This document shows positions 47,854 through 59,987 of a DNA stretch of 64,000 bases, in pieces. Made by a program: the position numbers and the translations under genes. How positions within the stretch are numbered: position 1 is the first letter of the stretch; every line of letters begins with the position of its first letter. Location of the stretch: contig JAZKJV010005534.1 in assembly GCA_037367405.1 (NCBI GenBank), positions 186,001 to 250,000 on the forward strand, read 5' to 3'. The notes under the pieces were generated by a model. The model did no database searches. It had not been told where the DNA came from and was given only the letters and a program-made list of their open reading frames with translations. The DNA comes from Ottelia alismoides. Taxonomy: Eukaryota; Streptophyta; Magnoliopsida; Alismatales; Hydrocharitaceae.

Positions 47854-48888
47854 TCACGCAAAATGAATAGGGGCAACATCAACGACCCGCGGCTCATGAT
47901 CTAGAAATGGCTTGAGCTGCTGGCCGTTCACTCGAAAGGTACTCTCAGAAGACAACTCAGATATATCAATACTCCCATTGTCGTGTACCTTTCTCACAAG
48001 ATAAGGTCCCTTCCATTTGCTCTGTACCTTCCCTGGAAATAGACGAAGCCTAGCATCAAACAACCATACTCTCTGTCCAGGCTCAAAATGCTTGTGGCTG
48101 ATATGAGAATCATGCCACTCCTTCACTCTCTCCTTGTATTGTAGGCTGTTTGAGAAGGCGGTATCACAAAGCTCCTCCAGGGCTGCTAACTCTGCCCTCC
48201 TCTGGTCTCCTACACTATCTGGATCCAAAAGAATATATGTAACTTCCCAAAGTGACCTATATCTCAACTCAACTGGTAAATGGCACGACTTGCCATATAA
48301 GAGACGAAAGGGAGATGTTCCCAAAGGTGTCTTGAAAGACGTCCTATATGCCCACAAAACCGAGTCCAAAAGTTGTGACCAATCCTTTCGGTCAGGGCGG
48401 ACGACTTTCTACAAAATAGTCTTGATCTCCCTGTTCGACACTTCGGCTAGACCATTCGTCTGTGGATGGTATGGAGTGGCAACTCGATGGTCTATACCGA
48501 ACTCGCTAGCAAGGGCCTTCACCTGGTCATTGATGAAATGAGACCCCCCATCAGAAATCAATACTCGAGGTACCCCGAACTGCATAATGATGTGCTTCCT
48601 CAAAAATCTGCAGACTGTCCTGGCATCAGCGGTTCGGACGGGGATGGCCTCAACCCAATGACTCACATAATCCACGGCCAACAGAATGTACTCAAATCCC
48701 CGACTCTTAGGGAATGGACCCATGAAATCGATGCCCCATGCGTCAAAAACCTCACAGAAGTGAATGGGCTGCATCGGCATCATATCATGTTGTCCATAAG
48801 TGCCCATCCTCTGACAGTCAGTACACCTCTTCACGAACTCATCGGAGTCCTTGAAGAGGGTAGGCCACCATAGGCCGGATTGGAGCAC
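47854..48888 (-). pseudogene. Athila II integrase
   Basis: Two consecutive frames (48409-48888 and 47854-48369) separated by a TAG at 48409-48411. The zinc-finger CC pair is intact (RCTDCQRMG), with HHSG just upstream. The DDE core reads [17 protein letters not shown] and AEVSNRE, so all three acidic residues are kept, unlike Athila I. The C-terminal part carries RTSFKTPLGTSPFRLLYGK and the GPY/F module KWKGPYLVRKVHDNGSIDI. It ends at 47854, 1.9 kb before the PPT. Confidence 0.85.
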
Positions 48889-49011
48889 TTTCTGCGCCGT
48901 TCTCCTCCCAGAGTGATGTACTCCTGCCTCAAGCTTGTGGCAGTAAGTGAGGATGCTATGGTGCTCCTCCCGAGGAATGCACCTACGCCAGACGCTATCC
49001 CCTCCTTCATG

Positions 49012-49675
49012 CTAAAGGATGGGATCCTCCCAGTGGTAGGACTTGGCCTTCACGAGGAAGGTCTCAAGCCTCTGCCTGGGCCAATCTTGTGGAACTTTCT
49101 TAGCAACAAGAAAGTTCACAATATCGGCATACCACGGGAGAGAGGCGGTAGCAAGGATCGCCTCATCTGGGAAGGTATCACAAATAGGGTCAATCTGCTC
49201 AGTATCCTCAAGATTCTCTAATCGGGAGAGATGATCCGCCGCCACATTCTTGACTCCATGCTTATCCTTGATCTCAATGTCGAACTCCTATAGTAGAAGG
49301 ATCCATCTAGTCAGTCTGGCCTTGGCATCCTTCTTTGCCATGAGGTACCTGATGGCGGTATGATCTGTGTACAAGGTCACTCTAGATCCAATAATGTATG
49401 ATCTGAACTTATCTAGGGCGAACACTACGGCTAGCATCTCCTTCTCTGTGACTGTGTAGTTCTGCTACGCAGAATCCAATGTGCAGCTAGCGTAGTGGAT
49501 AGCAAATGGAACTCCATCCCTCCTCTGTCCCAGCACGGCCCCCACGGTAAAATCGGAGGCATCCGTCATGATCTCGAATAGGAGAGACCAATCAGGAGGC
49601 TAGAGAATAGGAGCCTCAACAACACAATGCTTGAGAGTCTCAAACGACGAAAGACACTTGTCATCGACAAGGAAC
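49012..49675 (-). pseudogene. Athila II RNase H and connection, several stops
   Basis: Recognisable blocks are [31 protein letters not shown] and EFDIEI. The integrase connection at 49012-49245 contains MAADHLSRLE and WYADIVNFLV. In-frame TAG codons occur at 49610-49612, 49465-49467, 49288-49290 and 49012-49014. At the first three the Athila I protein has glutamine. Confidence 0.8.
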
Positions 49676-50789
49676 TCATTCTTTCGTCAGCAGGTCAGTC
49701 AATGGCCGGGCAATCCTACTGAAATCATTAATGAATCGTCGGTAGAAATCGACGTGCCCAAGGAAAGACCGTAACTGTCGCAAATTGGACGGTGGTGCGA
49801 GTTTTCTAATGACATCTACCTTGGCCGGATCAACCTCCATGCCCCTGTTGGAGATGATGTGGCCAAGCATCGTCCCTTGAGTCACCATGAAGTGACTCTT
49901 CTCCCAAGATAGCACCAAGTGAACATCTATACATCGCTGAAGGACTCGGTCTAGGCAGTCAAGACAGGAGTCGAATCCATCACCGTAAACCGAGAAATCA
50001 TCCATGAAGACCTCCAAGCACTCCCCTACCATGTCTGAAAAGATCGACATCATGCATCTCTGAAAAGTCGCAGGGGCATTGCATACCCCAAATGGCATGC
50101 GTCGGAAGGCGTATGTGCCGAAGGGACAGGTAAAGGTAGTCTTGTCCTGGTCCTCGGGAGCGATGGCCACCTGGTTGTAGCCCGAGTACCCATCCAGAAA
50201 ACAATAGTGGCTCTTTCCTGCCAGTCTCTCAATGATCTGATCTATAAAGGACAGGGGGAAATGATCCTTCTTGGTGGCCTGATTGAGTCTCCTGTAATCA
50301 ACGCAGACCCGCCAAGAAGTGGGTACCCGTGTAGTAATCTCCTCTCCAGACTCGCTGACTACTGTAGTGATGCTCGTCTTCTTGCAAAGGGCTGACCCAC
50401 TTGGAGTCGGAGATGGGGTAGATAAAATCGACGCTCCACCATTTCGATATCTCCTTCATGACAACCTCTCTCAGATTCGGGTTCAGTCGCCGTTGGAACT
50501 CACGCGACGGCTTCGCCTCATCCTCGAGATAGATATGGTGGGAGCACAGGGCCGGACTTATCCCCTGGAGATCTGCTACGCTCCATCCTATCGCCTTGCG
50601 GTTCTTTTCAAGAACCCCCATCAGACGGGATTCCTGCTCTCCAGTCAAATCGGCGGAGATAATGACTGGGTACATCTCATGCTCACCTGCAAGGAACCTA
50701 TACTTCAACGACGCAGGAAGTGGCTTCAGCTCTGGACAACTGGGTGCTGGTGGATCTGGCATCTGAAAACTCTGCGTGAAGGCTGCCAA
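49676..50789 (-). pseudogene. Athila II reverse transcriptase, frameshifted
   Basis: The N-terminal part (50298-50789) has [39 protein letters not shown] and [12 protein letters not shown]. An indel near 50380 shifts the frame. The rest (49676-50360) has [43 protein letters not shown], the catalytic FMDDFSVYGD and RSFLGHVDFYRRF. The active-site residues are present. Confidence 0.85.
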
Positions 50790-52424
50790 ATCCGCATGGG
50801 AGAACTGAAACTCTCTATCACTCTCAGAAACTGGAGAAGGCCGCCCTGCTAGACTATCTCTGCTCTGCTCGGCATCTACCTCGTCCTTAGCTGCATGCTA
50901 AGGTGAAGTCAGATCTGTCTTGTAATCATCACAATCTGCCTAGTCAGAATCTGACTCCAAGGGATCTGTGTCATCTAAGGTGGCCTCAATACCACCATCA
51001 TCACAAAAATCAGTCTCGTGGTCGAGAACCGGCTCTGCTGCCTCAAAGGTATCCTGGACCATGAATGTGCTCTCCAAGCTCTCCTCTGCTGTCGTCTCTG
51101 CATCAGCGGAATTGGAATGTGAGGATGGCCTGTGCTGCTGGGTCTGCCCATACTGCCTCATCATCTGTGATCACAAAGTCACAGTCCTGGTGGATGTCTG
51201 GCCCGGCATCTGTCATCTGCTCTGTATCTGAAGTGGTCTCTGAGCATGCTCTATCTCTGGCTCTGCTATCCTCGACCGTCTCTATTTGTACACTTTCGCC
51301 CTCGACGTGAAAGTATACCTTCCCGCTATCATGGTCGGTCACTGCCTTGGCTGTGTCCAAGAACAGGCGACCGAGAATGATGGGGTAGCGGTCACTGAAT
51401 CAGGGATCTCCATGTCCAACACTACGAAGTCCACGGGGAATTTCAGGCCTTGAATCGTGATGACAACGTCCTGCAACAAACCCTTCGGACTCTTGACAGA
51501 TCAATCAGCAAACTGAAGGACTGTCCTGCTCCGTCGAAGAGTGCCCAACTCGAAGCGGTCGAGAAGGGCTGCCGGAAGTAGGTTGATCGACGATCCGCTG
51601 TCTAATAGAGTACAGTCAAACCTCTGCTCTCTGATGTGGCATCTGACATACGAGGCTCCGGAATCTGGCCTCTTGGCCGGCAGACGGTTCTGGATCGTGA
51701 AACAAGTGGCTCTCGTCAGCACATGAATCTCTGAATGGTGGTTCCTCCTCTTCCTCCTGACTGTGGTCCTGTCTCTAAGTGAACGCTGGAGTAGAGGGAT
51801 GTGCTGCAAAGCCTCCTGAAGAGTCAGCTGAATGTGGAAACGATCTATCATCTGTTGGCTGAACTCTTCCTGCTGCCTCTTTTTTGGATTTTCATTTTTC
51901 TTCCCCTTCCACATCTGAAGGGCTCTAGGAAAGGGGATCACAGGGTCCTTCTCAGATGAAGGACTAGGAAAGGATCTAGACGACTCAACGGCCGGATCCA
52001 CACATACATCATGCACCACAGTGGGACCAGAAGAAAACAAACCCTTTCCTTTATTCACAAAAGTGTTCCGAGATACATCAATAACAGGAAAAATAACATG
52101 ACTCTCAGAAGAACTGGTGGCATCAGCACCACCCTCGGCTGGAAGACTAGCGGCCTCAGTACCGCTCTCTGGCTCGACAACATGGGTGGCCTCGGTACCA
52201 CCTCCTCCAACTGGTAAAACAGCGGTCTCAGTACCGCCGGTGGGATCAGCATCCGTGGTGGCCTCAGTACCACCGTCATCATCTCTAGTGGCCTCAGTAC
52301 CGCTCTCCTCCTTGTTGGGCGCTCTAGAAGGATCCTCGTGGTGTCGCTCAGACGAGGCGCCGCCTGCTGGCATCCTATCGCTCCTAAGTGTGACAAAATC
52401 AGTATCAAAAAGATATGCAGACAT
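50790..52424 (-). pseudogene. Athila II gag-pol linker and protease, broken
   Basis: The 307-codon frame 51501-52424 starts in a low-complexity T/E/G-rich linker. It ends in the protease with LLDSGSSINLLPAALLDRF (DSG active site, canonical in contrast to DNG in Athila I) and VLQFAD, then TGA at 51501-51503. Protease sequence continues, then a frame change lies near 51380. An acidic stretch follows (50940-51164) with further TAG codons at 50940-50942 and 50897-50899. Confidence 0.8.
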
Positions 52425-52499
52425 ATCACCAAAAGTATCACTCGGAGTGGCATACTTAGTACAAACTAACTGCTCAGATTTCCTCTTCAGGTTGTTGGG

Positions 52500-54386
52500 G
52501 TTCGGCTTTATCTAGGCAGGGATGGCGGCCTTCCCTCTCACGATGTCCCTCATCTCCTGGCGGAACTCATCCATCTCCCGTCGAAAAGTAGCCTACTGAT
52601 CTGAGAGAAGGCAGGCTATGTCATCCAAGGCGGGGCTCTCATAGGATGGCCCATGAGAACCCGACGGCTAGCCTCTCTAGTAGTGAGGCTGCTGGTGTTG
52701 TGGCTGAGAGGGGTAAGAATGTGGCTGATGCTGCGGCTGATGAGGCTGATCACGCCTCCAAGACTGTCCCTGTTGATAGGGACAAGGACCATACTGCGGT
52801 GACTGTTGTGGCTGTGGCTGAGTATATGCTGGGGGCTGCTGCTGCTGGTGATCCCTCTGATGGCTGTACTGGCCACCCTGACCTGACGGTTGCTGCTGGG
52901 GCTGGGCACCTCCGGCCTCCCAACGGAATCCGGGATGGTCTCGTCGGATACCGAGCTGGGGGCGGTCGTACCAAATCCCGTTGACATCCATCAACGGCTC
53001 TGCATCGTACTGGGGTGGCGGGAGCACTGCCAGAAGCTGATCTGGCTGGTATACCACCATCTGTGTGTCAATGGATGGTGGTGCCTGGTAGGCGAGCTGC
53101 GGCTGCTGGTACGGCTCCGCCTGTACAAGATGGACCTGTCTAGGCTGCTGGTGTGAGTTGGAACGCTGGGACGAGCTGCTGCTGCTACTCGGATCGCCTC
53201 GTGCCTGAAGACGAGGCTGTGAAGCCGTTTGTGCCTCCTGGAGATACATGAGCTATGTCTTCAGGTCACTCAGAGTCTGTGCCATCTGCTCCATCTGCGT
53301 GATGCCCTGGCACTGCTTCTTCGCTATGATCTCCATCCAGTCCAGCTTCTTGCTGATGATCCCCATGTCGGTGGCTGAGGACTCGGCATGTGCTGCTGCT
53401 ACCGCTGATGAACTGGAAGGACCGGCGTCGACTCGTGCTATCCTCTGGTACTGCACGATCTGTGGCTGCTGGGGTCTGCCCTGTGTGTACAATCGGGTTT
53501 GGGACATCACCATATAGTTCTCGGCCATCTCCTCGTAGATGGCCCAGACCTGATCGTGATCCTTGGCGAAGTACGACCCGCCACAAGAAGCGTTCACCAA
53601 GCCGTGAAGCTCTGGTGTCAGCCTGCTGAAAAAGCTCTGAACAAGGTTCGGCTTGGAGATGTCGTGGTGCGGGCATCTATCGGTCAGCTCTCTGAACCTC
53701 TCCCATGCCTCGTGAAACTGCTTGTTGGGGAGCATGGAGAAGTTGCTGATCAAGGCTCTAGCGGCGTTCGTCCGCCCGAGTGGATAGTACTTATGCAAGT
53801 ACTCGGTGCGGAGCTGCTCCCAAGTGTAGACGAACTTCCCCAGATGCTTCAGCCAGGTGGCTGCTCTGTCTGCTAAGGAGAAGGGGAAGGCAATCATCCG
53901 TATGGTATCCTGGTCCACCTGACGGTCGTGGACGGTGCTGCAGATCATCAGAAACTCCTGGAGGTGGAGATGGGGCTCCTCTGTGGCGAGCCCATGGAAC
54001 CGGGGGAGGAGCTGCAAAGTGTTCGGGGGAAACTTGAAGTCCCCCACGATAGCTGGTAGAACAACCCAGTGATGCATCAAGGTCGATCCGGGGTTATGTA
54101 ACTCCCGCATCGGTCTCGGTGGATCTGCTGCGGCGGCTGCTGTGGCTGCGACGGCGGCTGCCGCATGGTCGGGTATCCTCGACCCGTCTTCGGGATCGCG
54201 CTGGTCGCGAGCGGCTATCAACTGCTCCATCTCTCGCCTCATGTCCAACAGGAATGCTCCCTGATCCCTCAACTGCTGCTGAACTATCTCGAGGGAGGCG
54301 ATCAGGGTGGAGTTGATCGCACCCTGGTCCAGAACGAAATGCTCATGCTGCGGACCTCTGGTGTGATCATCACTACTGCCGGCCAT
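52500..54386 (-). pseudogene. Athila II gag
   Basis: 377 codons from ATG at 54384-54386 to TAG at 53250-53252. After that the same frame stays open to 52677 as a Q/P-rich tail, and the tail is again broken by TAG at 52677, 52668, 52593 and 52512. Core motifs parallel Athila I: FHGLATEEPHLHLQEFLMIC, AFPFSLADRAATWLKHLGKF, HKYYPLGRTNAAR, FHEAWERFRELTDRCPHHDI and LVNASCGGSYFAKDHDQVW. The alanine-rich run near residues 75-90 is unusual. The first stop sits between the gag core and the Q-rich linker. Confidence 0.85.
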
Positions 54387-56098
54387 AGTCTATGCAAAAT
54401 CAAAACATCCAAACTCAGGTGCCGATAAATCATCTGTCTGTCTCTCCTCTGGCACTGGTATCTTGGTCTCAGAAGAAGAGGGATCGAGGGGGAACAGGGT
54501 GGAGTCGTACTCGGGTTCGGAGAGCAGGTCTCGGCTCTCGCGAACCAACCTCGATGAGCGGGTAGACGTGCCCGAAAGCGGTGCAGCCAGAGGCTGCCTA
54601 AGAGATCGTCTACCCATCATCTTGATGTGGCGAGTAATACGGATGAGATCTGGTAACAACTACGATCACAAGCAAACCCCCGATTCACCAATGCAACGCG
54701 AACTGAAGACCGTAAAGGCTCGGTTAATTATCTTGTCAATTTTATTTTGGTGATCAGTCAGGATAGCAGAGCGATTACGTGACCTGTTGGGTTACCCGAT
54801 ATTCTCTCAACCGACTATTCCGTACAGAAAGAGCCGGTAATCAGTCGAGAAGAATATCGGAGGGCTCCACCTAGTGTTCGGGGTCACTCTCTCGCATAAG
54901 CAAACCAGACAATGAGGGGGTTGCTCTCTCCAAGACAAATTTTTAGGTGAAGTGTCTTTTAGGGTCGATAGTGTTAGCAGTCCCAAATTTTATTGTTTTT
55001 CTTTTTAGGTATTTTTCAATAAAAAGAAAATCACCTAACGAATTTTTTCGGTTCTCCTGGTTATTAAGTCCAAAATAGGGGGAGAAGACGAAAAAGCCGA
55101 TGCGCGATGAAATCAATGATGCATGCAGAGTAAGAAATGCGTACCTGACTCCAGCAGTCTACATGCAAGATGATCCGCACAGAATTGAAAGACAGAAAAT
55201 AAACCACCTAAATGGTGCAAGCGGAAAACCGAGTCCCTAAGCAGGCAATTCTACTCGAAAGAACAACTAGCTGATCACCAGCCTCCGATCCCAAGGGTCC
55301 GATCTCGGTCCACCCCTCCTCCTCCCGACAAATCGGGTTCACGAGCAGCGCTTGGCCGGGCGGGCTGCGGCACGTAGGCTCGAAGGAAGCGAATCAACTA
55401 TTTTATTAATATTTTATTATAGGTCCAATTACCGAACTATAGGAATATGCAAATGTATTAGGGTGTTTGGATCCTATGAATTACGTCACAATCAAATAGA
55501 AAATCCTAAGGCTAGGGGCTCGAGAAAACCGTGAGAAATCGGAAAAGGCAGTGAAAATCAAAAGCCGCGTAAAAAGCTATGAAGAAAACTAAGGGGTCCC
55601 CCGAGCACACCGGTGCTCAGCGAAACAGACCCGAGAGTGTCTAAGTCCAAGTGAGCTGTCCCTGTATTATTACAACAATTCAAATAAACTGAAAATAAAC
55701 CTAACTACACTAAACTACTCCTCTCCCACTCAGCTGCTTCCTTACGCTCTCCTGCGGCTCCGTGCAGAAGGGAGCCGCCTCCGATCATTGCGGTTGCACC
55801 GGCTACTCTAGAGTTGCCGCCTCGGTCCTCGAGCCCTCACAAGAAAATAGAAGAGTGTCAAATACCAGATAAAAATGAAACAGATAAAATAAAATAAAGC
55901 AAGCTGGGTATATATGCAAAAATGAAAACAAAAATAAACAAGAAAAAACAATAAAAGAAAACAAAAATAAAAGAAAAGAAAATAAAAGAAAACAAAAATA
56001 AAAAGCCGCGAAAAGCCGCGGACTGAGAAGAAGCCGCGAAAAGCCGCGAAAAAGAAAACAAAATAAAAAGAAAATCAAAACTGACTACTAAGCCGTGC
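54387..56098 (-). other. Athila II untranslated leader
   Basis: About 1.7 kb between PBS and gag. Contains ATCGGCTTTTTCGTC-type sequence (reverse complement of about 55088-55105) shared with the fragment at 1-60. Near the PBS, AAAAGCCGCG is repeated five times (about 55998-56050) within an A/AAAT-rich purine run (55860-56075). No gene-sized frame. Confidence 0.65.
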
Positions 56099-56116
56099 TC
56101 CCCGGCAACGGCGCCA
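56099..56116 (-). promoter_or_regulatory. Primer-binding site for tRNA-Asp (Athila II)
   Basis: The plus strand reads TCCCCGGCAACGGCGCCA, identical to the Athila I PBS and to the 3' end of tRNA-Asp, three bases from the LTR edge. Confidence 0.92.
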
Positions 56117-56119
56117 TTC

Positions 56120-59100
56120 TGATGAGCGGAAAAATCCGAACAACTAAGGTAAAGGTAAAGCTAAGGTCGTTACGACCTCAGTCGCTCAAGAATCAGAGTG
56201 CTCAATCAAGAAAAATTTCAGACCACCAAATGAAGGCAAAAATAGATGAAACTCAAGATAGCGGTCTAGCTATGATATTAACCTGGTATAGCGCCCATGG
56301 TCGAACTCAAGGAGCACGGGTTGGCCTCGTGGCCTACGAAGTAGTCAAAAATAAAAACAAATAAAAGAAAATGATTTTTGGTGGGTTTTTAATGTTTTTT
56401 ATATTTTTTTGGATTTTTAAATAATAAAGAAAATAATAAAATCAAGAAAACAAACAACTTCACACAATTATTTAATCACTCAAAATTGATCCAAAAATTC
56501 AAACAAAAATATTTTTATGTTTTTTATATTTTTTATGTTTTTGGTTAATTTTTGGTATTTTTCTGATTTTTAGGGATTTTTATAAAAATGAAAGAAGACT
56601 GAAAACCACAGACACTGTCCAGTCAGGCTTCTACAACCATTTAAAAATGCCAAATGGTTGTTTCAAGGCTTGGAGGTAATTTTCCTGTAAAATGTGAACT
56701 ACAAGAAAAAATTAGGAACTGGATTTATTATTTTTGGAGTTTTCAATTATTTACTAGAATTTTTATGGGTTTTTAGGGCTTTTTCAATTTTTATAAGTTT
56801 TATAAATCCAAAAATGACCAACTTGGTCAGAAAATCAAACACACTAAAATAACCAAAATCTAATTTTTTTAGAATTTTTGAAGATGTTTTAATATTTTTT
56901 TGTGAATTTTAAGTCTGGACCGTAAGAAAAAGTGATGTTTTTGAATTTTTAAAAATAACAAAAATGCTAAAAAATGTACCAAATTTTTAACGAAAATTTG
57001 AACAGTGGAAGGAGCCACGTGTCCAATTTTCACGAAATTTGGACTTGATTTGATATTTTATTGAAATCAAACAACAAGGCTCAGTGCACAGGGTCCCAAA
57101 TGCAAGGAAAATAAGTTCCAGGGGCCTATTGATAACACGGCTGGAAAGTTTAGGGCCCAAAGTATAAAAGTCCCCGAGACCCACGCACGGTACACGTGAC
57201 TCAGGCCTAGAAGGACCAAAACGTCATTCCTATTTTAAAAGATGCAAACAATAACATGCCAGAACTACAAGGTATAGAATGCAAAATGTCCACTAAACCA
57301 CGTGTCGATGCACGTGCACACTACACACAGGGACTAAAACACAAATATTCCAAACAATAAGGTCCTCGGTGCACTATTTACAAAATAAAAAGGGATTTTA
57401 TCAGTTGTGCCCCTTTGAGATATCGCAATATCAGTTATGCCCCTATCTTTTTGGTAATATCAGTTGTGCCCCCGACTTCTTGCCAATATTTCACTTGTGC
57501 CCCTCGGAGGGGCATAACTGATAAAAGTTTTTTATCAGTTATGCCCCTTCGAGGGGCACAAGTGAAATATTGGCAAGAAGTCGGGGGCACAACTGATATT
57601 ACCAAAAAGATAGAGGCATAACTGATACTGCGATATCTCGGAGGGGAACAACTGATAAAAACCCAAATAAAAACAACGGGAACAAATTTTCACAGGGCTA
57701 AAACTTAAACGCAAAAGAGAAAAGGGCCTACAGGGTAATTTACCCTTTATTTAAGTGGATGGCTGGGATGGCACCATGTGCTGGATCAGACAGTGGTGGA
57801 TGGTGACGCCTCTCAAGCTGATGGACGCTCCAGATGAACTCCGATCGTGGATCTGATGGTTGATGAACGCTTGGGGGCTCGCCACGTGTCAATCAAACGT
57901 CGGCTGCTGGTGACGAAACCCTGGGCTCGATCGGACGGCTCCTATCAAATCTGGAGCTGCTAAGGGAGGATGGACGGTCGGGGAGGATCCATGAAGAACA
58001 GGTGGCCGGCGAACTTCGCCGGCCCAGTACGCGCACGGTGGTCCTCCTCGGAGGCTACTGATGATCGGAGAAGAAGCGTTGGAGCCTACCGCGTCTGGAG
58101 AACCCCCCGATGGCGCAACGGAGCTCCGGAGAGCCCAAGCGACACCGGCGGAGCTCAAGCTCTTGTGCTGAAGATGGAGGACCTCATATGGTCCTCCCCT
58201 GACCTGCAAAATGGCATGAAGAGCAAGCTGAGTCGAGGGAAAAATGCCTCGACCCTATTAGGTGCGGAGTGCGTGGACGGTGCATCGGAATGGACGAGCT
58301 CCGGCGAAGCGATGGCGGAGAAGCTCGGGTCCCGGTTCCTGTACGAACTGGGTTGAACGGATGGGCGGAGAAGGTGCGGGGGAGTGAGGCGAAGGTGATG
58401 GTGTCGTCCGATGATCGAGATGTGGATGGGGGTGGTCGGAATCGAAGGGCGACGACGAATGGGCGATTTGGGGCTAAACGGAAATTAGTGAAAGCTATGA
58501 AAATCTAAGGCTACCTGATGGTCGATGTCGACTGGGGATGAGATGACAGAGCTCTGGGTCCTAGCCTCGAGGGCCGTCGATGCCCGAGGCTCGAGCACCA
58601 CGCTGGTGGCAGCGCACGGCGGTGCTAGGTCGCCGGATCGATGGTCTGGACACCCTCTCCTCGCTGCGACACCACCGGCCGACTGCTGTCACTCAGGCGG
58701 AGATAGTGGAGGTCCTGGGGTGGAGAATGCGTAGCCAAAGATGAGTGAAAGGCGCGGCGGAGCTCAGGTCTTATACGGCTAGGGGTCCAGCTAAGAGAGG
58801 GTCGGGCGAGGAAATCGGAGTGCGGATCCCAAGAATCCACCCCGGGCGTGGATCACAGATGCACCAGGAAGAAATAGGACCCGGGATTAAGGGTTTTGAT
58901 GATCAGGTCATGACGTAATAAATCCGAGAAGTCGGGTCGGGCATGCATGATCCGCGGGTTGTGGTCCAAGGGGGGGAGTTGACCGGGGGGTCAACATCCC
59001 CCATGAACCAGTGGAATGCGGCCACGTGGAAATGATTTGGAAATTCAAATTAAAATAGAAAATGGCCGAATTATTAAAAACTCAAAACATGAAAAATGTT

Positions 59101-59987
59101 TCTTTTATTTTAAACTATTTTTTGTGATTTTTAATTATTTTTTTAAAATAAAAATAAGGTATATACAATATAGTGTTATATACATAGGTATATACAATAT
59201 TGATTTTTAATTTTTGATTTTTAATTAATTATTTTTGTACATTTTTATTCCTATTTTATATTTTATTTATTTACAAGATAAAATTTGGAATATTTTGGTA
59301 TTTTTATTTTATTTTTATTCATTATTTACAAGGGGTAAATAAATACTTTTGTTTATATACATATATGGTATATATACTATGGTGATGTTGATTTTTATTT
59401 TTGTTTCTTTTTATTTTATTTTTTGTTTTTATGATTTTTATTTTATTTATTTACACTATGAGATATAGAGTATATACACTTTTTATGGGATTTTAGTTTA
59501 GTTATTTATAGGGATAAATAAATAGCTATGTGGTCTTATGTATATGGTGGATATATACAAAGAAGGGTGTTTTTATTTTCTTTTTAATTTTTTCCTTATT
59601 TTTATTTTAATTTAATATTTACAAATATATACAAATATATACAAACCCATTTTTATTTTTATTTTTAGAGAAAAATATTTTTATTTTATATACAGGTATA
59701 TTTACACACATGAGCTTCCTTATCTCTCTCTACTTTGGCTTTTATGCGGTCAGGCCCATGCTGAGCCCTCCCTTGGGATTAGGTCGCTCAATATTTATTC
59801 TAAATATCTCCCTCTTTTTCTTTTGTCTCTTTATTCTTTTATTTATGCACAAAAACATGCTAATTATTTAATTTTATACAATGCATGCTTTTTGGTAATT
59901 ATTTGTATTTACAGATATCTACATGTATTTGCAAAGGTTTTTGTAGCTAAAATATAAGAATAAAGAGTGATGAATGAGTATTCATCA
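56120..59987 (-). repeat. Athila II right (5') LTR
   Basis: 3868 bases, TGATGAGCGG...TATTCATCA. Its first kilobase has the AT-rich composition and the GGTCGAACTCAAGGAGC landmark (near 56295) of Athila LTR ends. The central part (57770-58990) is GC-rich and holds long compositional open frames. It includes the foldback insertion at 57392-57664. After it comes ATGACC, host or older repeat sequence. Confidence 0.9.
57392..57664. mobile_element. Foldback MITE inside the Athila II LTR
   Basis: A 273-base near-perfect inverted repeat with almost no loop (centre near 57530). Arms begin GGGATTTTATCAGTTGTGCC on the left and the equivalent on the right. The motif TTTATCAGTT(G/A)TGCCCC recurs about six times in alternating orientations, so each arm is internally repetitive. 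No coding capacity. I cannot confirm a target duplication, and the truncated left LTR lacks this region, so the empty site is not visible. Confidence 0.78.

Larger units (their letters stand above)
43826..59987 (-). mobile_element. Second Athila-type Ty3 retrotransposon (Athila II), decayed
   Basis: Minus-sense element. The right (5') LTR spans 56120-59987 and the left (3') LTR keeps only its outer 1.95 kb (43826-45772). A tRNA-Asp PBS, a long leader, gag, pol with all domains recognisable, a 2.1 kb non-coding spacer and a PPT lie between. It belongs to the same lineage as Athila I by protein similarity and PBS, but its LTRs and leader are unrelated by eye. Many in-frame stops plus at least two indels make it non-functional. 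Target duplications cannot be checked because the left LTR is truncated. The LTR copies differ by several percent over shared parts, so it is older than Athila I. Confidence 0.9.
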
